64,000 bases of DNA from Streptomyces sp. NBC_00285 (lineage in GTDB: Bacteria > Actinomycetota > Actinomycetes > Streptomycetales > Streptomycetaceae), in NCBI RefSeq assembly GCF_036174265.1, contig NZ_CP108055.1:7936001-8000000 (forward strand). Direction: 5' to 3'. Positions 33,629-42,855 of this stretch are shown here, one piece after another. A model generated the notes under the pieces. The model had not been told where the DNA came from, searched no databases, and saw nothing but the letters and a program-made list of their open reading frames with translations. The stretch's first letter is position 1. Each line of letters begins with the position of its first letter. A program made the position numbers and the translations under genes.

Positions 33629-34756
33629 ATGCGAGACGTGCTCGACGCAACCCCCTACGACGCCCTGCTCCTGCTCTCGTTCGGAGGCCCCGAGGGTCCC
33701 GACGACGTGGTCCCGTTCCTGGAGAACGTGACGCGCGGGCGAGGTATCCCCAAGGAACGCCTGAAGGAAGTCGGGCAGCACTACTTCCTGTTCGGCGGGG
33801 TCAGCCCCATCAACGACCAGAACCGCGCCCTGCTGGACGCCCTGCGCAAGGACTTCGCGGACCACGGCCTGGACCTGCCGATCTACTGGGGCAACCGCAA
33901 CTGGGCGCCCTACCTCACGGACACCCTGCGCGAGATCGTCGCCGACGGCCACCGCCGCGTCCTGGTCCTCGCCACCAGCGCCTACGCCTCCTACTCGGGC
34001 TGCCGCCAGTACCGCGAGAACCTCGCCGAGTCGCTGGCCGCCCTGGAGGCCGAGGGCCTGGAGCTGCCGAGGATCGACAAGCTGCGGCACTACTTCAACC
34101 ACCCCGGCTTCCTGGAGCCGATGATCGACGGTGTGCTGGAGTCCCTCGCGGAGCTCCCGCAGGACGTCCGCGACGGTGCCCACCTCGCCTTCTCGACGCA
34201 CTCGATCCCGAACGCGTCCGCGGACACCTCGGGACCGGCCGAAGGCCACGGCGAGGGCGGTGCGTATGTCGCGCAGCACCTGGAGGTCTCCCGGCTGGTC
34301 GCCGACGCCGTCCGCGAGCGCACCGGCGTCGACCACCCCTGGCAGCTCGTCTACCAGTCGCGTTCCGGGGCCCCGCACATCCCGTGGCTGGAGCCCGACA
34401 TCTGCGACCACCTCCAGGAGCGCCACGCGTCCGGCGCCCCGGCCGTGGTGATCGCACCCATCGGCTTCGTCTCCGACCACATGGAGGTCCTCTACGACCT
34501 CGACACCGAGGCCAAGGACAAGGCGCAGGAACTGAGCCTGCCCATGCGGCGCTCCGCGACTGTCGGCGCGGACCCCCGGTTCGCGGCGGCGATCCGCGAC
34601 CTGGTCCTGGAGCGTGCCGCGATCGAGCGCGGCCAGGAGGTCACGCCCTGTGCCCTGGGCGCGCTCGGCGCCGACCACAACCTGTGCCCGGTCGGCTGCT
34701 GCCCGGCACGCGCCGCCAAGCCCGCCGCCGCGGGTGCCGACAGCCCGTACGCGTGA
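33629..34756 (+). CDS. hemH: Ferrochelatase (coproporphyrin ferrochelatase), [2Fe-2S] type
   Basis: A 375-residue enzyme inserting ferrous iron into the porphyrin ring. The catalytic histidine is in FSTHSIP and an acidic metal face follows. Four cysteines fit the [2Fe-2S] cluster of actinobacterial ferrochelatases: one in SGCRQY and three near the C-terminus ([18 protein letters not shown]). In actinobacteria the substrate is coproporphyrin III in the coproporphyrin-dependent heme route. It is followed after eight bases by the inositol monophosphatase gene. Confidence 0.92.
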   Translation: MRDVLDATPYDALLLLSFGGPEGPDDVVPFLENVTRGRGIPKERLKEVGQHYFLFGGVSPINDQNRALLDALRKDFADHGLDLPIYWGNRNWAPYLTDTLREIVADGHRRVLVLATSAYASYSGCRQYRENLAESLAALEAEGLELPRIDKLRHYFNHPGFLEPMIDGVLESLAELPQDVRDGAHLAFSTHSIPNASADTSGPAEGHGEGGAYVAQHLEVSRLVADAVRERTGVDHPWQLVYQSRSGAPHIPWLEPDICDHLQERHASGAPAVVIAPIGFVSDHMEVLYDLDTEAKDKAQELSLPMRRSATVGADPRFAAAIRDLVLERAAIERGQEVTPCALGALGADHNLCPVGCCPARAAKPAAAGADSPYA

Positions 34757-34764
34757 GGAGCGCC

Positions 34765-35580
34765 GTGACCGACCCCCTGCACGCCGAACTGCTGGAGCTG
34801 GCCCAGGAGGCGGCCCGCCGGGCCGGCACCCTGCTGCGGGACGGCCGCCCGGCCGACCTCGAGGTGGCCAGGACCAAGTCCAGCCCCATCGACGTGGTGA
34901 CCGAGATGGACATCGCGGCCGAGAAGCTGATCACGGACCTGCTCTCGGAGCACCGCCCTGACGACGGCCTCCTCGGCGAGGAGGGTGCCGCCACCGAGGG
35001 CACGAGCGGCATCCGCTGGGTGATCGACCCCCTCGACGGCACAGTCAACTACCTCTACGGACTGCCGACTTGGGCCGTCTCCATCGCGGCCGAGCAGGAC
35101 GGCGAGACCGTCGTCGGGGTCGTCGCGGCACCGATGCGCGGCGAGACGTACTACGCGGTCCGCGGCGAGGGTGCCTGGGCCACGGGTGCCTGGGCGGGCG
35201 AGCGCAGGCTGACCTGCCGCCCGGCGCCGCCCCTGGAGCAGGCCCTGGTCTCGACGGGCTTCAACTACGTGACCGAGGTCCGCGTCCACCAGGCCGAGGT
35301 GGCCCGGAGGCTGATCCCGCTCGTCCGTGACATCCGGCGCGCGGGCTCGGCGGCGGTCGACCTGTGCGACCTGGCCGCCGGCCGCCTCGACGGCTACTAC
35401 GAGCGCGGCTTGAACGCCTGGGACTACGGAGCGGGTGACCTCATCGCCCGGGAAGCGGGCGCCCTGACCGGTGGGCGTCCAGGAGAGCGACCGAACCCCG
35501 CCCTCACCGTGGCCGGCACCCCGGGCGTCTTCGAGCCCCTCCAGCGGCTCCTGGAGGACTTCGGGGCCTGGCACGACTGA
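34765..35580 (+). CDS. Inositol monophosphatase-family phosphatase
   Basis: A 271-residue magnesium-dependent phosphatase. The metal motifs GEEGA, DPLDGTVNY and NAWDYGAGDLIAREAGA are intact. It dephosphorylates myo-inositol phosphates or related sugars such as histidinol phosphate. GTG 34765 follows GAGGAG by four bases. It forms an operon with hemH and ends before a strong terminator. Confidence 0.9.
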   Translation: MTDPLHAELLELAQEAARRAGTLLRDGRPADLEVARTKSSPIDVVTEMDIAAEKLITDLLSEHRPDDGLLGEEGAATEGTSGIRWVIDPLDGTVNYLYGLPTWAVSIAAEQDGETVVGVVAAPMRGETYYAVRGEGAWATGAWAGERRLTCRPAPPLEQALVSTGFNYVTEVRVHQAEVARRLIPLVRDIRRAGSAAVDLCDLAAGRLDGYYERGLNAWDYGAGDLIAREAGALTGGRPGERPNPALTVAGTPGVFEPLQRLLEDFGAWHD

Positions 35581-35628
35581 CAGGCCGACGCCGTACGAAC
35601 ACGAGGTGAACACGTCCGTACGGCGACG

Positions 35629-35667
35629 CAGCGGACCCCCGGCGCTGGATTCGCCGGGGGTCCGCTG
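35629..35667. terminator. Bidirectional terminator
   Basis: A 16-base stem CAGCGGACCCCCGGCG / CGCCGGGGGTCCGCTG with a seven-base loop between the monophosphatase gene and the converging small gene. Confidence 0.9.
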
Positions 35668-35691
35668 TCGTGCCGCGAAGCCGATCAGACG

Positions 35692-35856
35692 CTAGGCGCT
35701 GACCTCCACACCGTGTTCGGCGGCGAGGCGACGCAGGTCGTCGAGCTCGCCCTGCTCCACCTCGACGAGGAAGTCGTCGCCGTCGTTGCGAGCCCGCGTC
35801 AGGTCGGTCTCGGTCGCCCTTATGCGCTGCAGAAGTCCTGCGGTGAATGCGTCCAT
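35692..35856 (-). CDS. Small conserved-looking protein (54 aa)
   Basis: A 54-residue acidic helical protein beginning DAFTAGLLQRIRATETDLTR and ending in a second helix ELDDLRRLAAEHGVEVSA, likely a helical hairpin. ATG 35856 follows AGGGGG at seven bases. Codon use fits a real gene. I do not recognise a named family. Confidence 0.65.
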   Translation of the reverse strand: MDAFTAGLLQRIRATETDLTRARNDGDDFLVEVEQGELDDLRRLAAEHGVEVSA

Positions 35857-36269
35857 GGTGCGCCCCCTCGTCCTGGGTCGTGGATCGGTGGCACGGGGGT
35901 GTGCCGTTCGAAAGGGGCGATCACGTCTCCTGTAGGTGCCCAGCGCTGCCCTGCCGGGCGGCGACGGTGCCGGACACCCACGCCCACTCGGCAAAAGCGG
36001 ATCGCGTCGTGCCGCATGGTGGTACGGCACATGCAGAGTGTGATCGCGGGGTGTAAAGCCGTCCTCCCCCCGCTCCTTCCGACGGAAACCTCAACCCCGC
36101 GAGAAAATCCCGCATTCCCGGTCTCACACCCGTCTTTCAGTCGCCCCTCACCCGCCTTACAGCCGACTTATGGCCGAAAAGGGCAGGATGGAGGCCGACA
36201 CTCACCCGACCCCCTGCCCGCATGTGCTCACAGCGCGCTACGCGGGTGGACACAGGAAGGACAAGCGAC
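35857..36269. other. Divergent intergenic region upstream of cutR
   Basis: About 410 bases with several AT-richer patches (around 36000-36180). It should contain the cutR promoter; I could not fix hexamers. Open frames here lack ribosome sites. Confidence 0.35.
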
Positions 36270-36923
36270 GTGCGCGTACTCGTCGTCGAGGACGAGCAGC
36301 TGCTCGCCGATGCGGTGGCCACCGGACTGCGCCGGGAGGCCATGGCCGTCGACGTCGTGTACGACGGTGCGGCCGCCCTCGAGCGCATCGGCGTCAACGA
36401 CTACGACGTGGTCGTCCTCGACCGTGACCTCCCCCTCGTCCACGGAGACGACGTCTGCCGCAGGATCGTCGAACTCGGCATGCCCACGCGCGTGCTGATG
36501 CTCACGGCCTCCGGCGATGTCAGTGACCGCGTGGAGGGCCTGGAGATCGGAGCCGACGACTACCTGCCCAAGCCGTTCGCGTTCAGTGAGCTGACGGCAC
36601 GCGTGCGTGCCCTCGGCCGTCGCACCAGCGTGCCGCTGCCACCGGTCCTGGAGCGCGCCGGGATCAAGCTCGACCCCAACCGCCGCGAGGTCTTCCGCGA
36701 CGGCAAGGAGGTCCAGCTCGCTCCCAAGGAGTTCGCCGTCCTTGAGGTGCTGATGCGCTCCGAGGGCGCCGTCGTCTCCGCGGAGCAGCTCCTGGAGAAG
36801 GCCTGGGACGAGAACACCGACCCGTTCACCAACGTCGTGCGGGTGACCGTCATGACCCTGCGCCGCAAGCTGGGTGAACCCCCGGTGATCGTCACTGTCC
36901 CCGGCTCGGGCTACCGGATCTGA
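36270..36923 (+). CDS. cutR: Response regulator CutR (OmpR family)
   Basis: A 217-residue regulator: receiver domain with D51 as phospho-acceptor (VLDRDLPL) and lysine in LPKPF, and an OmpR winged helix ending VTVPGSGYRI. The sequence agrees closely with the S. lividans/S. coelicolor CutR that I remember, and the ferrochelatase/monophosphatase neighbours agree with that locus. CutRS was first linked to repression of actinorhodin and later to envelope/secretion stress. GTG 36270 follows GGAAGG. Confidence 0.88.
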   Translation: MRVLVVEDEQLLADAVATGLRREAMAVDVVYDGAAALERIGVNDYDVVVLDRDLPLVHGDDVCRRIVELGMPTRVLMLTASGDVSDRVEGLEIGADDYLPKPFAFSELTARVRALGRRTSVPLPPVLERAGIKLDPNRREVFRDGKEVQLAPKEFAVLEVLMRSEGAVVSAEQLLEKAWDENTDPFTNVVRVTVMTLRRKLGEPPVIVTVPGSGYRI

Positions 36924-36929
36924 TCAGCC

Positions 36930-38168
36930 GTGGCATCGACTCCCGCACCGCCCCAGGCGCCCCCGAAGCCCACCTGGGACCCCAGGAGGCCGGCGCCGCA
37001 GCTGCCCTGGCTGCGCCCGACGATCCGCATAAGGCTCACACTGCTGTACGGCGGCATGTTCCTGATCGCGGGCATCCTGCTGCTGTCGATCATCTACCTG
37101 ATCGCCGCCCAGGCTCTGAACGTCGGCAGTGAGCTGCCCTTCACGATCACCTCGGGCAATGTCACCAGCGACATCTGCAGCAACCTGCCCTCGAACGCCC
37201 GCGCCGACGTCATGAACAAGGCGATGGCCGAGTGCGTCAACGTGCAGCGCCAGCACGCGCTGGACAACCTGCTCAGCCGCTCCCTGCTGGCCCTGCTCGG
37301 TCTCGCGATCATCGCCTTCGCCTTCGGCTACGCGATGGCGGGACGCGTCCTGTCGCCGCTCGGCCGGATCCTGCGCACCGCGCGGTCGGTGGCGGGCTCG
37401 GACCTCTCCCGCCGTATCGAGCTGGACGGCCCGGACGACGAGATCAAGGAACTGGCCGACACCTTCGACGACATGCTGGAGCGCCTGGAGCGGGCCTTCA
37501 CGGCCCAGCAGCGTTTCGTCGGCAACGCTTCGCACGAGCTGCGGACCCCGCTGGCGATCAACCGCACGCTCCTGGAGGTGCACCTGTCCGATCCCGGTGC
37601 GCCGACGGAGCTCCAGCAGCTCGGCAAGACACTGCTGGCGACCAACGAACGCAGTGAACAGCTCGTGGAGGGGCTGTTGCTGCTCGCCCGCAGCGACAAC
37701 CAGATCGTCGAGCGCAAGCCGGTGGACCTCGCCGAGGTGGCCGAGCAGGCGGTCGACCAGGTGTACGGCGAGGCGGAGGCCAAGGGCGTGGCGATCCGCG
37801 GCGAGCAGAAGCCGGCGGTCGTCCAGGGCAACGGCGTCCTGCTGGAGCGGATCGCCCTCAACCTGGTGCAGAACGCCGTGCGCTACAACGTGTCCGAGGA
37901 CGGCTGGGTCGAGGTGACCACGGAGGTCCAGCACGGCCACGCGGTGCTCATCGTGTCCAACACGGGCCCGGTCGTGCCGGCGTACGAGGTCGACAATCTC
38001 TTCGAGCCCTTCAAGAGGCTGCGCGGTGCCGACCGCACCGGCAGCGACAAGGGCGTCGGACTCGGTCTGTCCATCGTGCGGTCCGTGGCGCGGGCGCACG
38101 GCGGGCACATCACGGCTCAGCCGCGTGAAGGGGGTGGGCTCGTGATGCGAGTCGCCCTACCGGTCTGA
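36930..38168 (+). CDS. cutS: Sensor histidine kinase CutS
   Basis: A 412-residue membrane kinase. Two transmembrane helices (about 36-60 and 118-136) enclose a short extracellular loop with two cysteines, C83 and C102. A HAMP linker is followed by the H-box NASHELRTPLA (H202), N-box NLVQNAVRYN and G-box GVGLGLSIV. The loop cysteines suggest sensing of disulfide or redox state outside the membrane. GTG 36930 is six bases after cutR; the ribosome site is weak, so translation is probably coupled. Confidence 0.88.
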   Translation: MASTPAPPQAPPKPTWDPRRPAPQLPWLRPTIRIRLTLLYGGMFLIAGILLLSIIYLIAAQALNVGSELPFTITSGNVTSDICSNLPSNARADVMNKAMAECVNVQRQHALDNLLSRSLLALLGLAIIAFAFGYAMAGRVLSPLGRILRTARSVAGSDLSRRIELDGPDDEIKELADTFDDMLERLERAFTAQQRFVGNASHELRTPLAINRTLLEVHLSDPGAPTELQQLGKTLLATNERSEQLVEGLLLLARSDNQIVERKPVDLAEVAEQAVDQVYGEAEAKGVAIRGEQKPAVVQGNGVLLERIALNLVQNAVRYNVSEDGWVEVTTEVQHGHAVLIVSNTGPVVPAYEVDNLFEPFKRLRGADRTGSDKGVGLGLSIVRSVARAHGGHITAQPREGGGLVMRVALPV

Positions 38169-38573
38169 GATCATGGCCCCCGCACGAAGATCGACACATA
38201 AAGATGTTCGCTTTGCGCGGAATTTTCTGGGCACGGAGTGAACCCTTCCGTGTGTGATCGATCACAAGGGGGATTTTCCCACCATGAACTCTCCGTGATC
38301 ATGCACCCTGTCGGAAAGCCGGGATAATCCGGGTTTTCAAGGGCATTGTTCACGGGAAGTACACGGTGAGACGCCTTTGAAGTGCGGGATTCGGACCGTG
38401 TACGGTCCCGATCGCCATCCAACCCGATCACTCAACAGGGGTCCGGTTGGGTGTCGATTGAGTAACAGACCTTGATGTGAGGCAAAATCTCCGCCTCGGG
38501 TCGGGCACAAGTCCGGCCTCTCACGCGTTACGTGCGCTGGAGACACCGAAGACACCCAGAGGGGGAGAGCGAC
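38169..38573. other. Long leader/promoter region of the DUF4193 gene
   Basis: About 405 bases, clearly more AT-rich than the surroundings, with a GTG-N6-CAC palindrome (separate entry), TTTTC-type tracts and no supported gene. The length suggests several promoters or a structured 5' leader. Confidence 0.4.
38253..38266. promoter_or_regulatory. Crp-type palindrome
   Basis: TGTGATCGATCACA is a perfect 14-base palindrome and contains GTG-N6-CAC, the motif reported for Streptomyces Crp. It lies about 310 bases before the DUF4193 gene and 85 bases after cutS. Confidence 0.45.
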
Positions 38574-38870
38574 ATGGCAACGGATTACGACACCCCACGC
38601 AAGACCGACGACGACGTTGACTCGGACAGCCTTGAAGAGCTCAAGGCCCGTCGGAACGACAAGTCGACGTCCGCCGTGGACGTCGACGAGTTCGAGGCCG
38701 CAGAAGGCCTTGAACTGCCCGGAGCGGACCTTTCGAACGAAGAATTGGCCGTCCGGGTACTGCCCAAGCAGCAGGACGAGTTCACCTGCATGACCTGCTT
38801 CCTGGTGCACCACCGCAGCCAGCTGGCCCGCGAGAAGAACGGCCAGCCGATCTGCCGCGACTGCGACTGA
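38574..38870 (+). CDS. DUF4193 family protein (zinc ribbon-like)
   Basis: A 98-residue acidic protein with Asp-rich N-terminal half and a C-terminal pair of CxxC motifs (CMTC and CRDC) that should bind zinc. The family is universal in actinobacteria and uncharacterised. GAGGGGGAGAG precedes ATG 38574. Confidence 0.85.
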   Translation: MATDYDTPRKTDDDVDSDSLEELKARRNDKSTSAVDVDEFEAAEGLELPGADLSNEELAVRVLPKQQDEFTCMTCFLVHHRSQLAREKNGQPICRDCD

Positions 38871-38883
38871 GGGAGGGTCGGGC

Positions 38884-39801
38884 ATGACTGGCTCGACCCC
38901 ACCTTGGAAGCGCCGCTCTCCCCTGCCGGGAGCGGACCAGGGGCCGTCCCACGGCCCTGATGGCGCGCGTGACGACGAGCGGGGCTCTTCCGGTCCGGGA
39001 GCCTCGCTCGAACCGGCGGTCGACCGGGCGGACGTCCCGGTGCCGACCGGGCAGACCGGGACGCCCGCGCCCGTCGCGCGACGACGGGTGGCGGCGATCC
39101 GGGACAGGGCCCGGGAAGGGGTCCGCAAGGGCGGCAGCCGGGCCAGGGCGGGCCTGGCGTACATCGCCGACCGGATCATCGAGAACGCCCCGCGTGTCCC
39201 CGTACGGGACCTCGCGACCCTCCGCCGCCAGTTCCCCGGTCTCGGACCGGAGGAGCTCGCGGACAAGCTCGTCACGGGCGCCGCGAGCGCCACCGCGACG
39301 GTCGGTGCGGGGGTCGGTGCGGCGGCGATGCTTCCCGTGCCGCCGGCGATGCCGGCCGAACTGGCCGCCGAGATCACCGGCGTGGCCGCGATCGAGCTCA
39401 AGCTGATCGCCGAACTCCACGAGGTGTACGGCGTCCGGCCGCCCGGCAACCTCAAGGAACGCAGCACCGCGTATCTGAACTCCTGGTCCGGAGAGCGCGG
39501 GATCGACGTGAAGAAGCCGTCGACCGTGAGCGGCGCGCTCAACAGCCAGATGAAGCAGCAGCTGCGGCAGCAGATCATGAAGCGGATGATCCGCGACCTG
39601 CCGAACCTGATGCCGTTCCTGGTCGGCGCGGCCGTCGGGGCTGTCATGAACCGCCGGGACACCAGAAAGCTCGCCGAGCGGATCCGCAAGGATCTGCGCA
39701 AGGCCCAGGTGCCCTGGGACGAGCTGCCCGGCCTGCCTGCCCTGGAGGCTCCGGCGAACCCGCTGGAGATCGGCGGTATCGCCAAGGAGCTCGAACGCTG
39801 A
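38884..39801 (+). CDS. Conserved hypothetical protein
   Basis: A 305-residue protein I do not recognise by name. Residues 1-65 are polar, Pro/Gly-rich and probably disordered. The rest contains two Gly/Ala-rich hydrophobic segments, one near residue 140-160 (ASATATVGAGVGAAAMLPVP) and one near 245-260 (LMPFLVGAAVGAVM), with basic helices between, so membrane association is likely. GGAGGG lies six bases before the ATG. It is 13 bases after the DUF4193 gene and probably co-transcribed. Confidence 0.7.
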   Translation: MTGSTPPWKRRSPLPGADQGPSHGPDGARDDERGSSGPGASLEPAVDRADVPVPTGQTGTPAPVARRRVAAIRDRAREGVRKGGSRARAGLAYIADRIIENAPRVPVRDLATLRRQFPGLGPEELADKLVTGAASATATVGAGVGAAAMLPVPPAMPAELAAEITGVAAIELKLIAELHEVYGVRPPGNLKERSTAYLNSWSGERGIDVKKPSTVSGALNSQMKQQLRQQIMKRMIRDLPNLMPFLVGAAVGAVMNRRDTRKLAERIRKDLRKAQVPWDELPGLPALEAPANPLEIGGIAKELER

Positions 39802-39810
39802 CTCGGGGAC

Positions 39811-39829
39811 CCGGCGGGGCTACCGCCGG
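39811..39829 (+). terminator. Short hairpin after the hypothetical gene
   Basis: CCGGCGG / CCGCCGG with a five-base loop; modest strength. Confidence 0.4.
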
Positions 39830-39897
39830 TAAGACTTCCGTGAGACTTGCGGCCTCGCCGAGGGCCCCACGGTCGGGTGAAGCCCTGTACGAACGTT

Positions 39898-40362
39898 CTA
39901 GGTGGCGGCCGTCCGGGCTGCCTTCAGCGCCTCGGCCAGCCGTTCCGGCTCCCGGGTCGACAGATACAGGTACGGCGTCGGGTCGTCAGGATCGGTGACC
40001 TCCACCTTCAGCGCGGTGGGGATGTAGGCGCGCAGCAGCAGGAAGGCACGGGTGTCGGCCTTGTAGGTCCGCCAGGCCCGGGTCTCCTCCGGGTCCAGGA
40101 CCTCCGCCTCGCCCAGCGCCGACACCGGGATCTTCGCCTCGCCCGCGATCAGGGAGTCGCCCACGACACGGATGCGCAGCGAGCCGTAGGAACTCGCGAG
40201 GATCGCCGCCACGGCGGTGCCGCCGACCAGGCCGCCGAGCAGCGGAAGCGGCCCGAACGGGAGCAGGATCAGCGCGAAGGCGACCCCGACCATGAAGGAG
40301 ATCAGCCACCAGGAGCGGGGGGCGGTGAGGCGTTCGTCGTACGGGGCGGCGGAGGGCTGCAT
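39898..40362 (-). CDS. DUF3093 family membrane protein
   Basis: A 154-residue protein with two adjacent membrane helices (about 18-55, WWLISFMVGVAFALILLPF and the following Gly/Val helix) and a C-terminal soluble domain with ARAFLLLRAYIPTALKVEV-type strands. DUF3093 sits next to dut across actinobacteria; its function is not known to me. Confidence 0.85.
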   Translation of the reverse strand: MQPSAAPYDERLTAPRSWWLISFMVGVAFALILLPFGPLPLLGGLVGGTAVAAILASSYGSLRIRVVGDSLIAGEAKIPVSALGEAEVLDPEETRAWRTYKADTRAFLLLRAYIPTALKVEVTDPDDPTPYLYLSTREPERLAEALKAARTAAT

Positions 40363-40461
40363 GAAGCCAAGCTTGGCACGGTGCCCGGACGGGGCCGCTG
40401 TCAGGGGGAGTCGGCACGAAGTGCTGGCAGGCAGGGTGGCGGTGGGTGACGGGCGGGCGGG

Positions 40462-40467
40462 TAAGGT
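40462..40467 (+). promoter_or_regulatory. -10 element of a probable leaderless transcript (thioesterase-dut)
   Basis: TAAGGT lies eight bases before GTG 40476 and no ribosome site intervenes. Confidence 0.45.
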
Positions 40468-40475
40468 CTGCGCCT

Positions 40476-41060
40476 GTGAGTGGTACTTCCCCGGCTCTCC
40501 AGCCTCCCGCCGACGCGGCGCAACCCGTGCGACACCCGGACGCTCCCGCGCCCGGTGAGCCGCTCGGTGCGCACTACAGCCAGTGTTTCGGCTGTGGCGG
40601 CGACCAGCCCCACGGGCTGCACCTGGAGGCGCGGGCCGGCGAGGGGGTCTCGGTCACCGCCGAGTTCACCGTGCGCCCCGCCCATCAGGGTGCTCCCGGG
40701 CTCGCCCACGGCGGGGTGCTCGCGACCGCCCTCGACGAGACCCTGGGCTCGCTCAACTGGCTGCTGCGCACCATCGCCGTGACCGGCCGCCTGGAGACCG
40801 ACTTCGTCCGACCGGTGCAGGTCGGCACGGTGCTGTACCTGGAGGCCGAGGTGACGGCGGTGGCCGGGCGGAAGATCTACTCGACCGCGACCGGCCGGAT
40901 CGGTGGCCCCGAGGGGCCCGTCGCGGTCCGGGCCGACGCCCTGTTCGTCGAGGTCAAGGTCGACCACTTCATCGACAACGGCCGCCCGGAGGAGATCCGG
41001 GCCGCCATGGACGACCCGGACCAGGTCCGGCGTGCCCGTGCCTTCGAGGTGAACCCGTGA
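40476..41060 (+). CDS. PaaI-type hotdog thioesterase
   Basis: A 194-residue protein with a hotdog domain (about 45-165). The PaaI motif is AHGGVLATALDE, and an N-terminal CFGCGGDQPHGLHL block precedes it. It should hydrolyse an acyl-CoA thioester. The first 35 residues are Pro/Ala-rich. GTG 40476 is preferred to the longer frame because of the TAAGGT -10 box. The gene overlaps dut by four bases. Confidence 0.85.
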   Translation: MSGTSPALQPPADAAQPVRHPDAPAPGEPLGAHYSQCFGCGGDQPHGLHLEARAGEGVSVTAEFTVRPAHQGAPGLAHGGVLATALDETLGSLNWLLRTIAVTGRLETDFVRPVQVGTVLYLEAEVTAVAGRKIYSTATGRIGGPEGPVAVRADALFVEVKVDHFIDNGRPEEIRAAMDDPDQVRRARAFEVNP

Positions 41061-41617
41061 GCCGTGGACCCCGTCAAGAGCTCGACGTGCTGATCCGGCG
41101 CGTCGACCCCGACGTACCGCTTCCGACGTACGCGCACCCCGGTGACGCGGGGGCCGATCTGCGGACCACCGAGGGCCGTGAACTGAAGCCGGGCGAGCGG
41201 GCCGTGCTGCCCACGGGGGTGTCTGTGGCGCTGCCGGAGGGGTACGCGGCCTTCGTGCACCCCCGATCCGGCCTCGCCGCCCGCTGCGGTGTCGCTCTCG
41301 TGAATGCCCCGGGGACGGTTGATGCCGGGTACCGTGGGGAGATCAAGGTGATCGTGGTGAATCTCGACCCGCGCGAGTCGGTGCGGTTCGAGCGCTTCGA
41401 CCGGATTGCCCAACTCGTCGTCCAGCAGGTCGAGCGGGTCCGCTTCCAGGAGGTCGCGGAGCTTCCCGACTCGGCGCGAGCCGAGGGGGGCTTCGGGTCC
41501 ACCGGCGGTCACGCCGCCGTGGGCGACGGGGGCGATACAAGCGCTGAGGCCGCCGTGGGCGGCACAACGGGTGGGAATCGATACGCATCGGTCGTATCCG
41601 ACCGGGAAGGACAGTGA
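41057..41617 (+). CDS. dut: dUTP diphosphatase
   Basis: A 186-residue trimeric-type dUTPase converting dUTP to dUMP, which keeps uracil out of DNA and feeds thymidylate synthesis. Motifs I to V are visible: PGDAGADLRT, HPRSGLAAR, GTVDAGYRGEI, RIAQLVV and RAEGGFGSTG. The C-terminal tail (about 150-186) is a polar extension beyond the P-loop-like motif V. GTG 41057 overlaps the thioesterase stop and follows GAGGTG. Confidence 0.93.
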   Translation: MSRGPRQELDVLIRRVDPDVPLPTYAHPGDAGADLRTTEGRELKPGERAVLPTGVSVALPEGYAAFVHPRSGLAARCGVALVNAPGTVDAGYRGEIKVIVVNLDPRESVRFERFDRIAQLVVQQVERVRFQEVAELPDSARAEGGFGSTGGHAAVGDGGDTSAEAAVGGTTGGNRYASVVSDREGQ

Positions 41618-41618
41618 C

Positions 41619-42383
41619 GTGTTCGGACGTCGCAATAAGAAGGGTGCCGCCGAGGACGCGGCCGGCGAGGCCGAGCAGGTCGTCGACAGTTTCGGCACTG
41701 AGGCGGACGACGTAGCGGGCGAGCGCGAGCGCGTACGGCTGGAGCCGGAGCCGCGCCCCGACGGACCCTGGGACGACACCGAGGTCCGTGACCCCGCCGA
41801 GGGGCGGGTGGACCTGGGCGGTCTGTTCGTGCCGGGTGTCGAGGGCATGGAGCTGCGGGTGGAGGTTGCGGGCGACGCGATCGTCGCGGCCACCGTCGTA
41901 CTGCGCGACAGCGCCATCCAGCTCCAGGCCTTCGCCGCTCCCAAGCGCGAGGGCATCTGGGGCGAGGTGCGCGAGGAGATCGGCTCCGGGATCACCCAGC
42001 AGGGCGGCATCATCGACGAGGTCGAGGGGCCGCTGGGCTGGGAGTTGCGCGCCCAGGTGCCGGTGCAGCTGCCGGACGGCACGGGCGGTTTCCAGGTCGT
42101 GCGGTTCGTGGGTGTGGACGGGCCGCGCTGGTTCCTGCGCGGTGTGATCTCGGGTCAGGGCGCGGTGCAGCCGCAGGCGGCCGGGCTTCTGGAGCAGATC
42201 TTCCGGGACACGGTCGTGGTCCGCGGTGAGGGCCCGATGGCGCCCCGCGACCCGATCGTCCTCAAGCTGCCGAACGACGCGCAGATGGTTCCCGAGGGTG
42301 TCCAGCAGCAGGACGAGGGCTCGCGCTTCTCCGGCGGCATGGGCCAGCTCCAGCGCGGACCGGAGATCACCGAGGTCCGATAG
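41619..42383 (+). CDS. DUF3710 family protein
   Basis: A 254-residue soluble protein starting FGRRNKKG with an acidic first third; conserved parts include VDLGGLFVP, WGEVREEI and GWELRAQVPV. DUF3710 is a dut-linked actinobacterial family of unknown function. GTG 41619 follows GGAAGG and is one base after dut, so the genes form an operon. Confidence 0.85.
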   Translation: MFGRRNKKGAAEDAAGEAEQVVDSFGTEADDVAGERERVRLEPEPRPDGPWDDTEVRDPAEGRVDLGGLFVPGVEGMELRVEVAGDAIVAATVVLRDSAIQLQAFAAPKREGIWGEVREEIGSGITQQGGIIDEVEGPLGWELRAQVPVQLPDGTGGFQVVRFVGVDGPRWFLRGVISGQGAVQPQAAGLLEQIFRDTVVVRGEGPMAPRDPIVLKLPNDAQMVPEGVQQQDEGSRFSGGMGQLQRGPEITEVR

Positions 42384-42396
42384 CCGTACGACGTCG

Positions 42397-42427
42397 AGGG
42401 CCGCACCCCGTCAGGGGGTGCGGCCCT
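42397..42427 (+). terminator. Terminator of the thioesterase-dut-DUF3710 operon
   Basis: A 13-base stem AGGGCCGCACCCC / GGGGTGCGGCCCT with a five-base loop. Confidence 0.9.
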
Positions 42428-42466
42428 GGTGCGTTCAGGTGGGCGACCCGCAGCGCAGGACAGGCG

Positions 42467-42855
42467 ATGAGTACGGCTCGCGGTCGAGGACGGGCGCGTC
42501 GACTATCGTCCGGCTCGGACGTCCCCGACCGTGAGCTGCTGGGCGTCGCTGCGCGGCTCGTACTCGAACTGTTCCTGGACGCCTTACCAGACGGCGCCTG
42601 GGTCGGCGGGTTCACCCCGAATGGTCTTGGGTGACCTGGTTCTCCGCTTTCGCACCCCGGAGGCGACACGCGTCCTGCACGTGGTCCGGCCCGCGGCGGG
42701 CGGAGTTCCTGATGCACGAGGCCTTCGCCCGGGCCAGAACGCTCCGATGCCCCGCACCATCACTCCGGTGGTACAGGGGCGGTGACGCTCGACGCCCCGG
42801 CAAGAGAACCTCGTACGCCAAGACCGTAGCGCCGACTACGAGCTGGGAGCTGTCG
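42467..42855 (+). pseudogene. Degenerate coding remnants
   Basis: The 470-base gap after the DUF3710 terminator looks coding but is broken. A 55-residue frame from ATG 42467 (ELLGVAARLVLELFLDALPD) stops at 42632, and a one-base shift would continue it as DLVLRFRTPEATRVLHVVRP. Near the right end TTSWEL reads in frame into the alginate-lyase-like remnant and matches the family NWEL context. It contains a rare TTA codon. I read it as decayed gene fragments, not a functional gene. Confidence 0.4.

Noticed and set aside
42531..42785. 84-codon plus-strand frame as a functional gene
   Set aside because: No ribosome site, low-quality composition and overlap with a second broken frame; treated as part of the decayed region.
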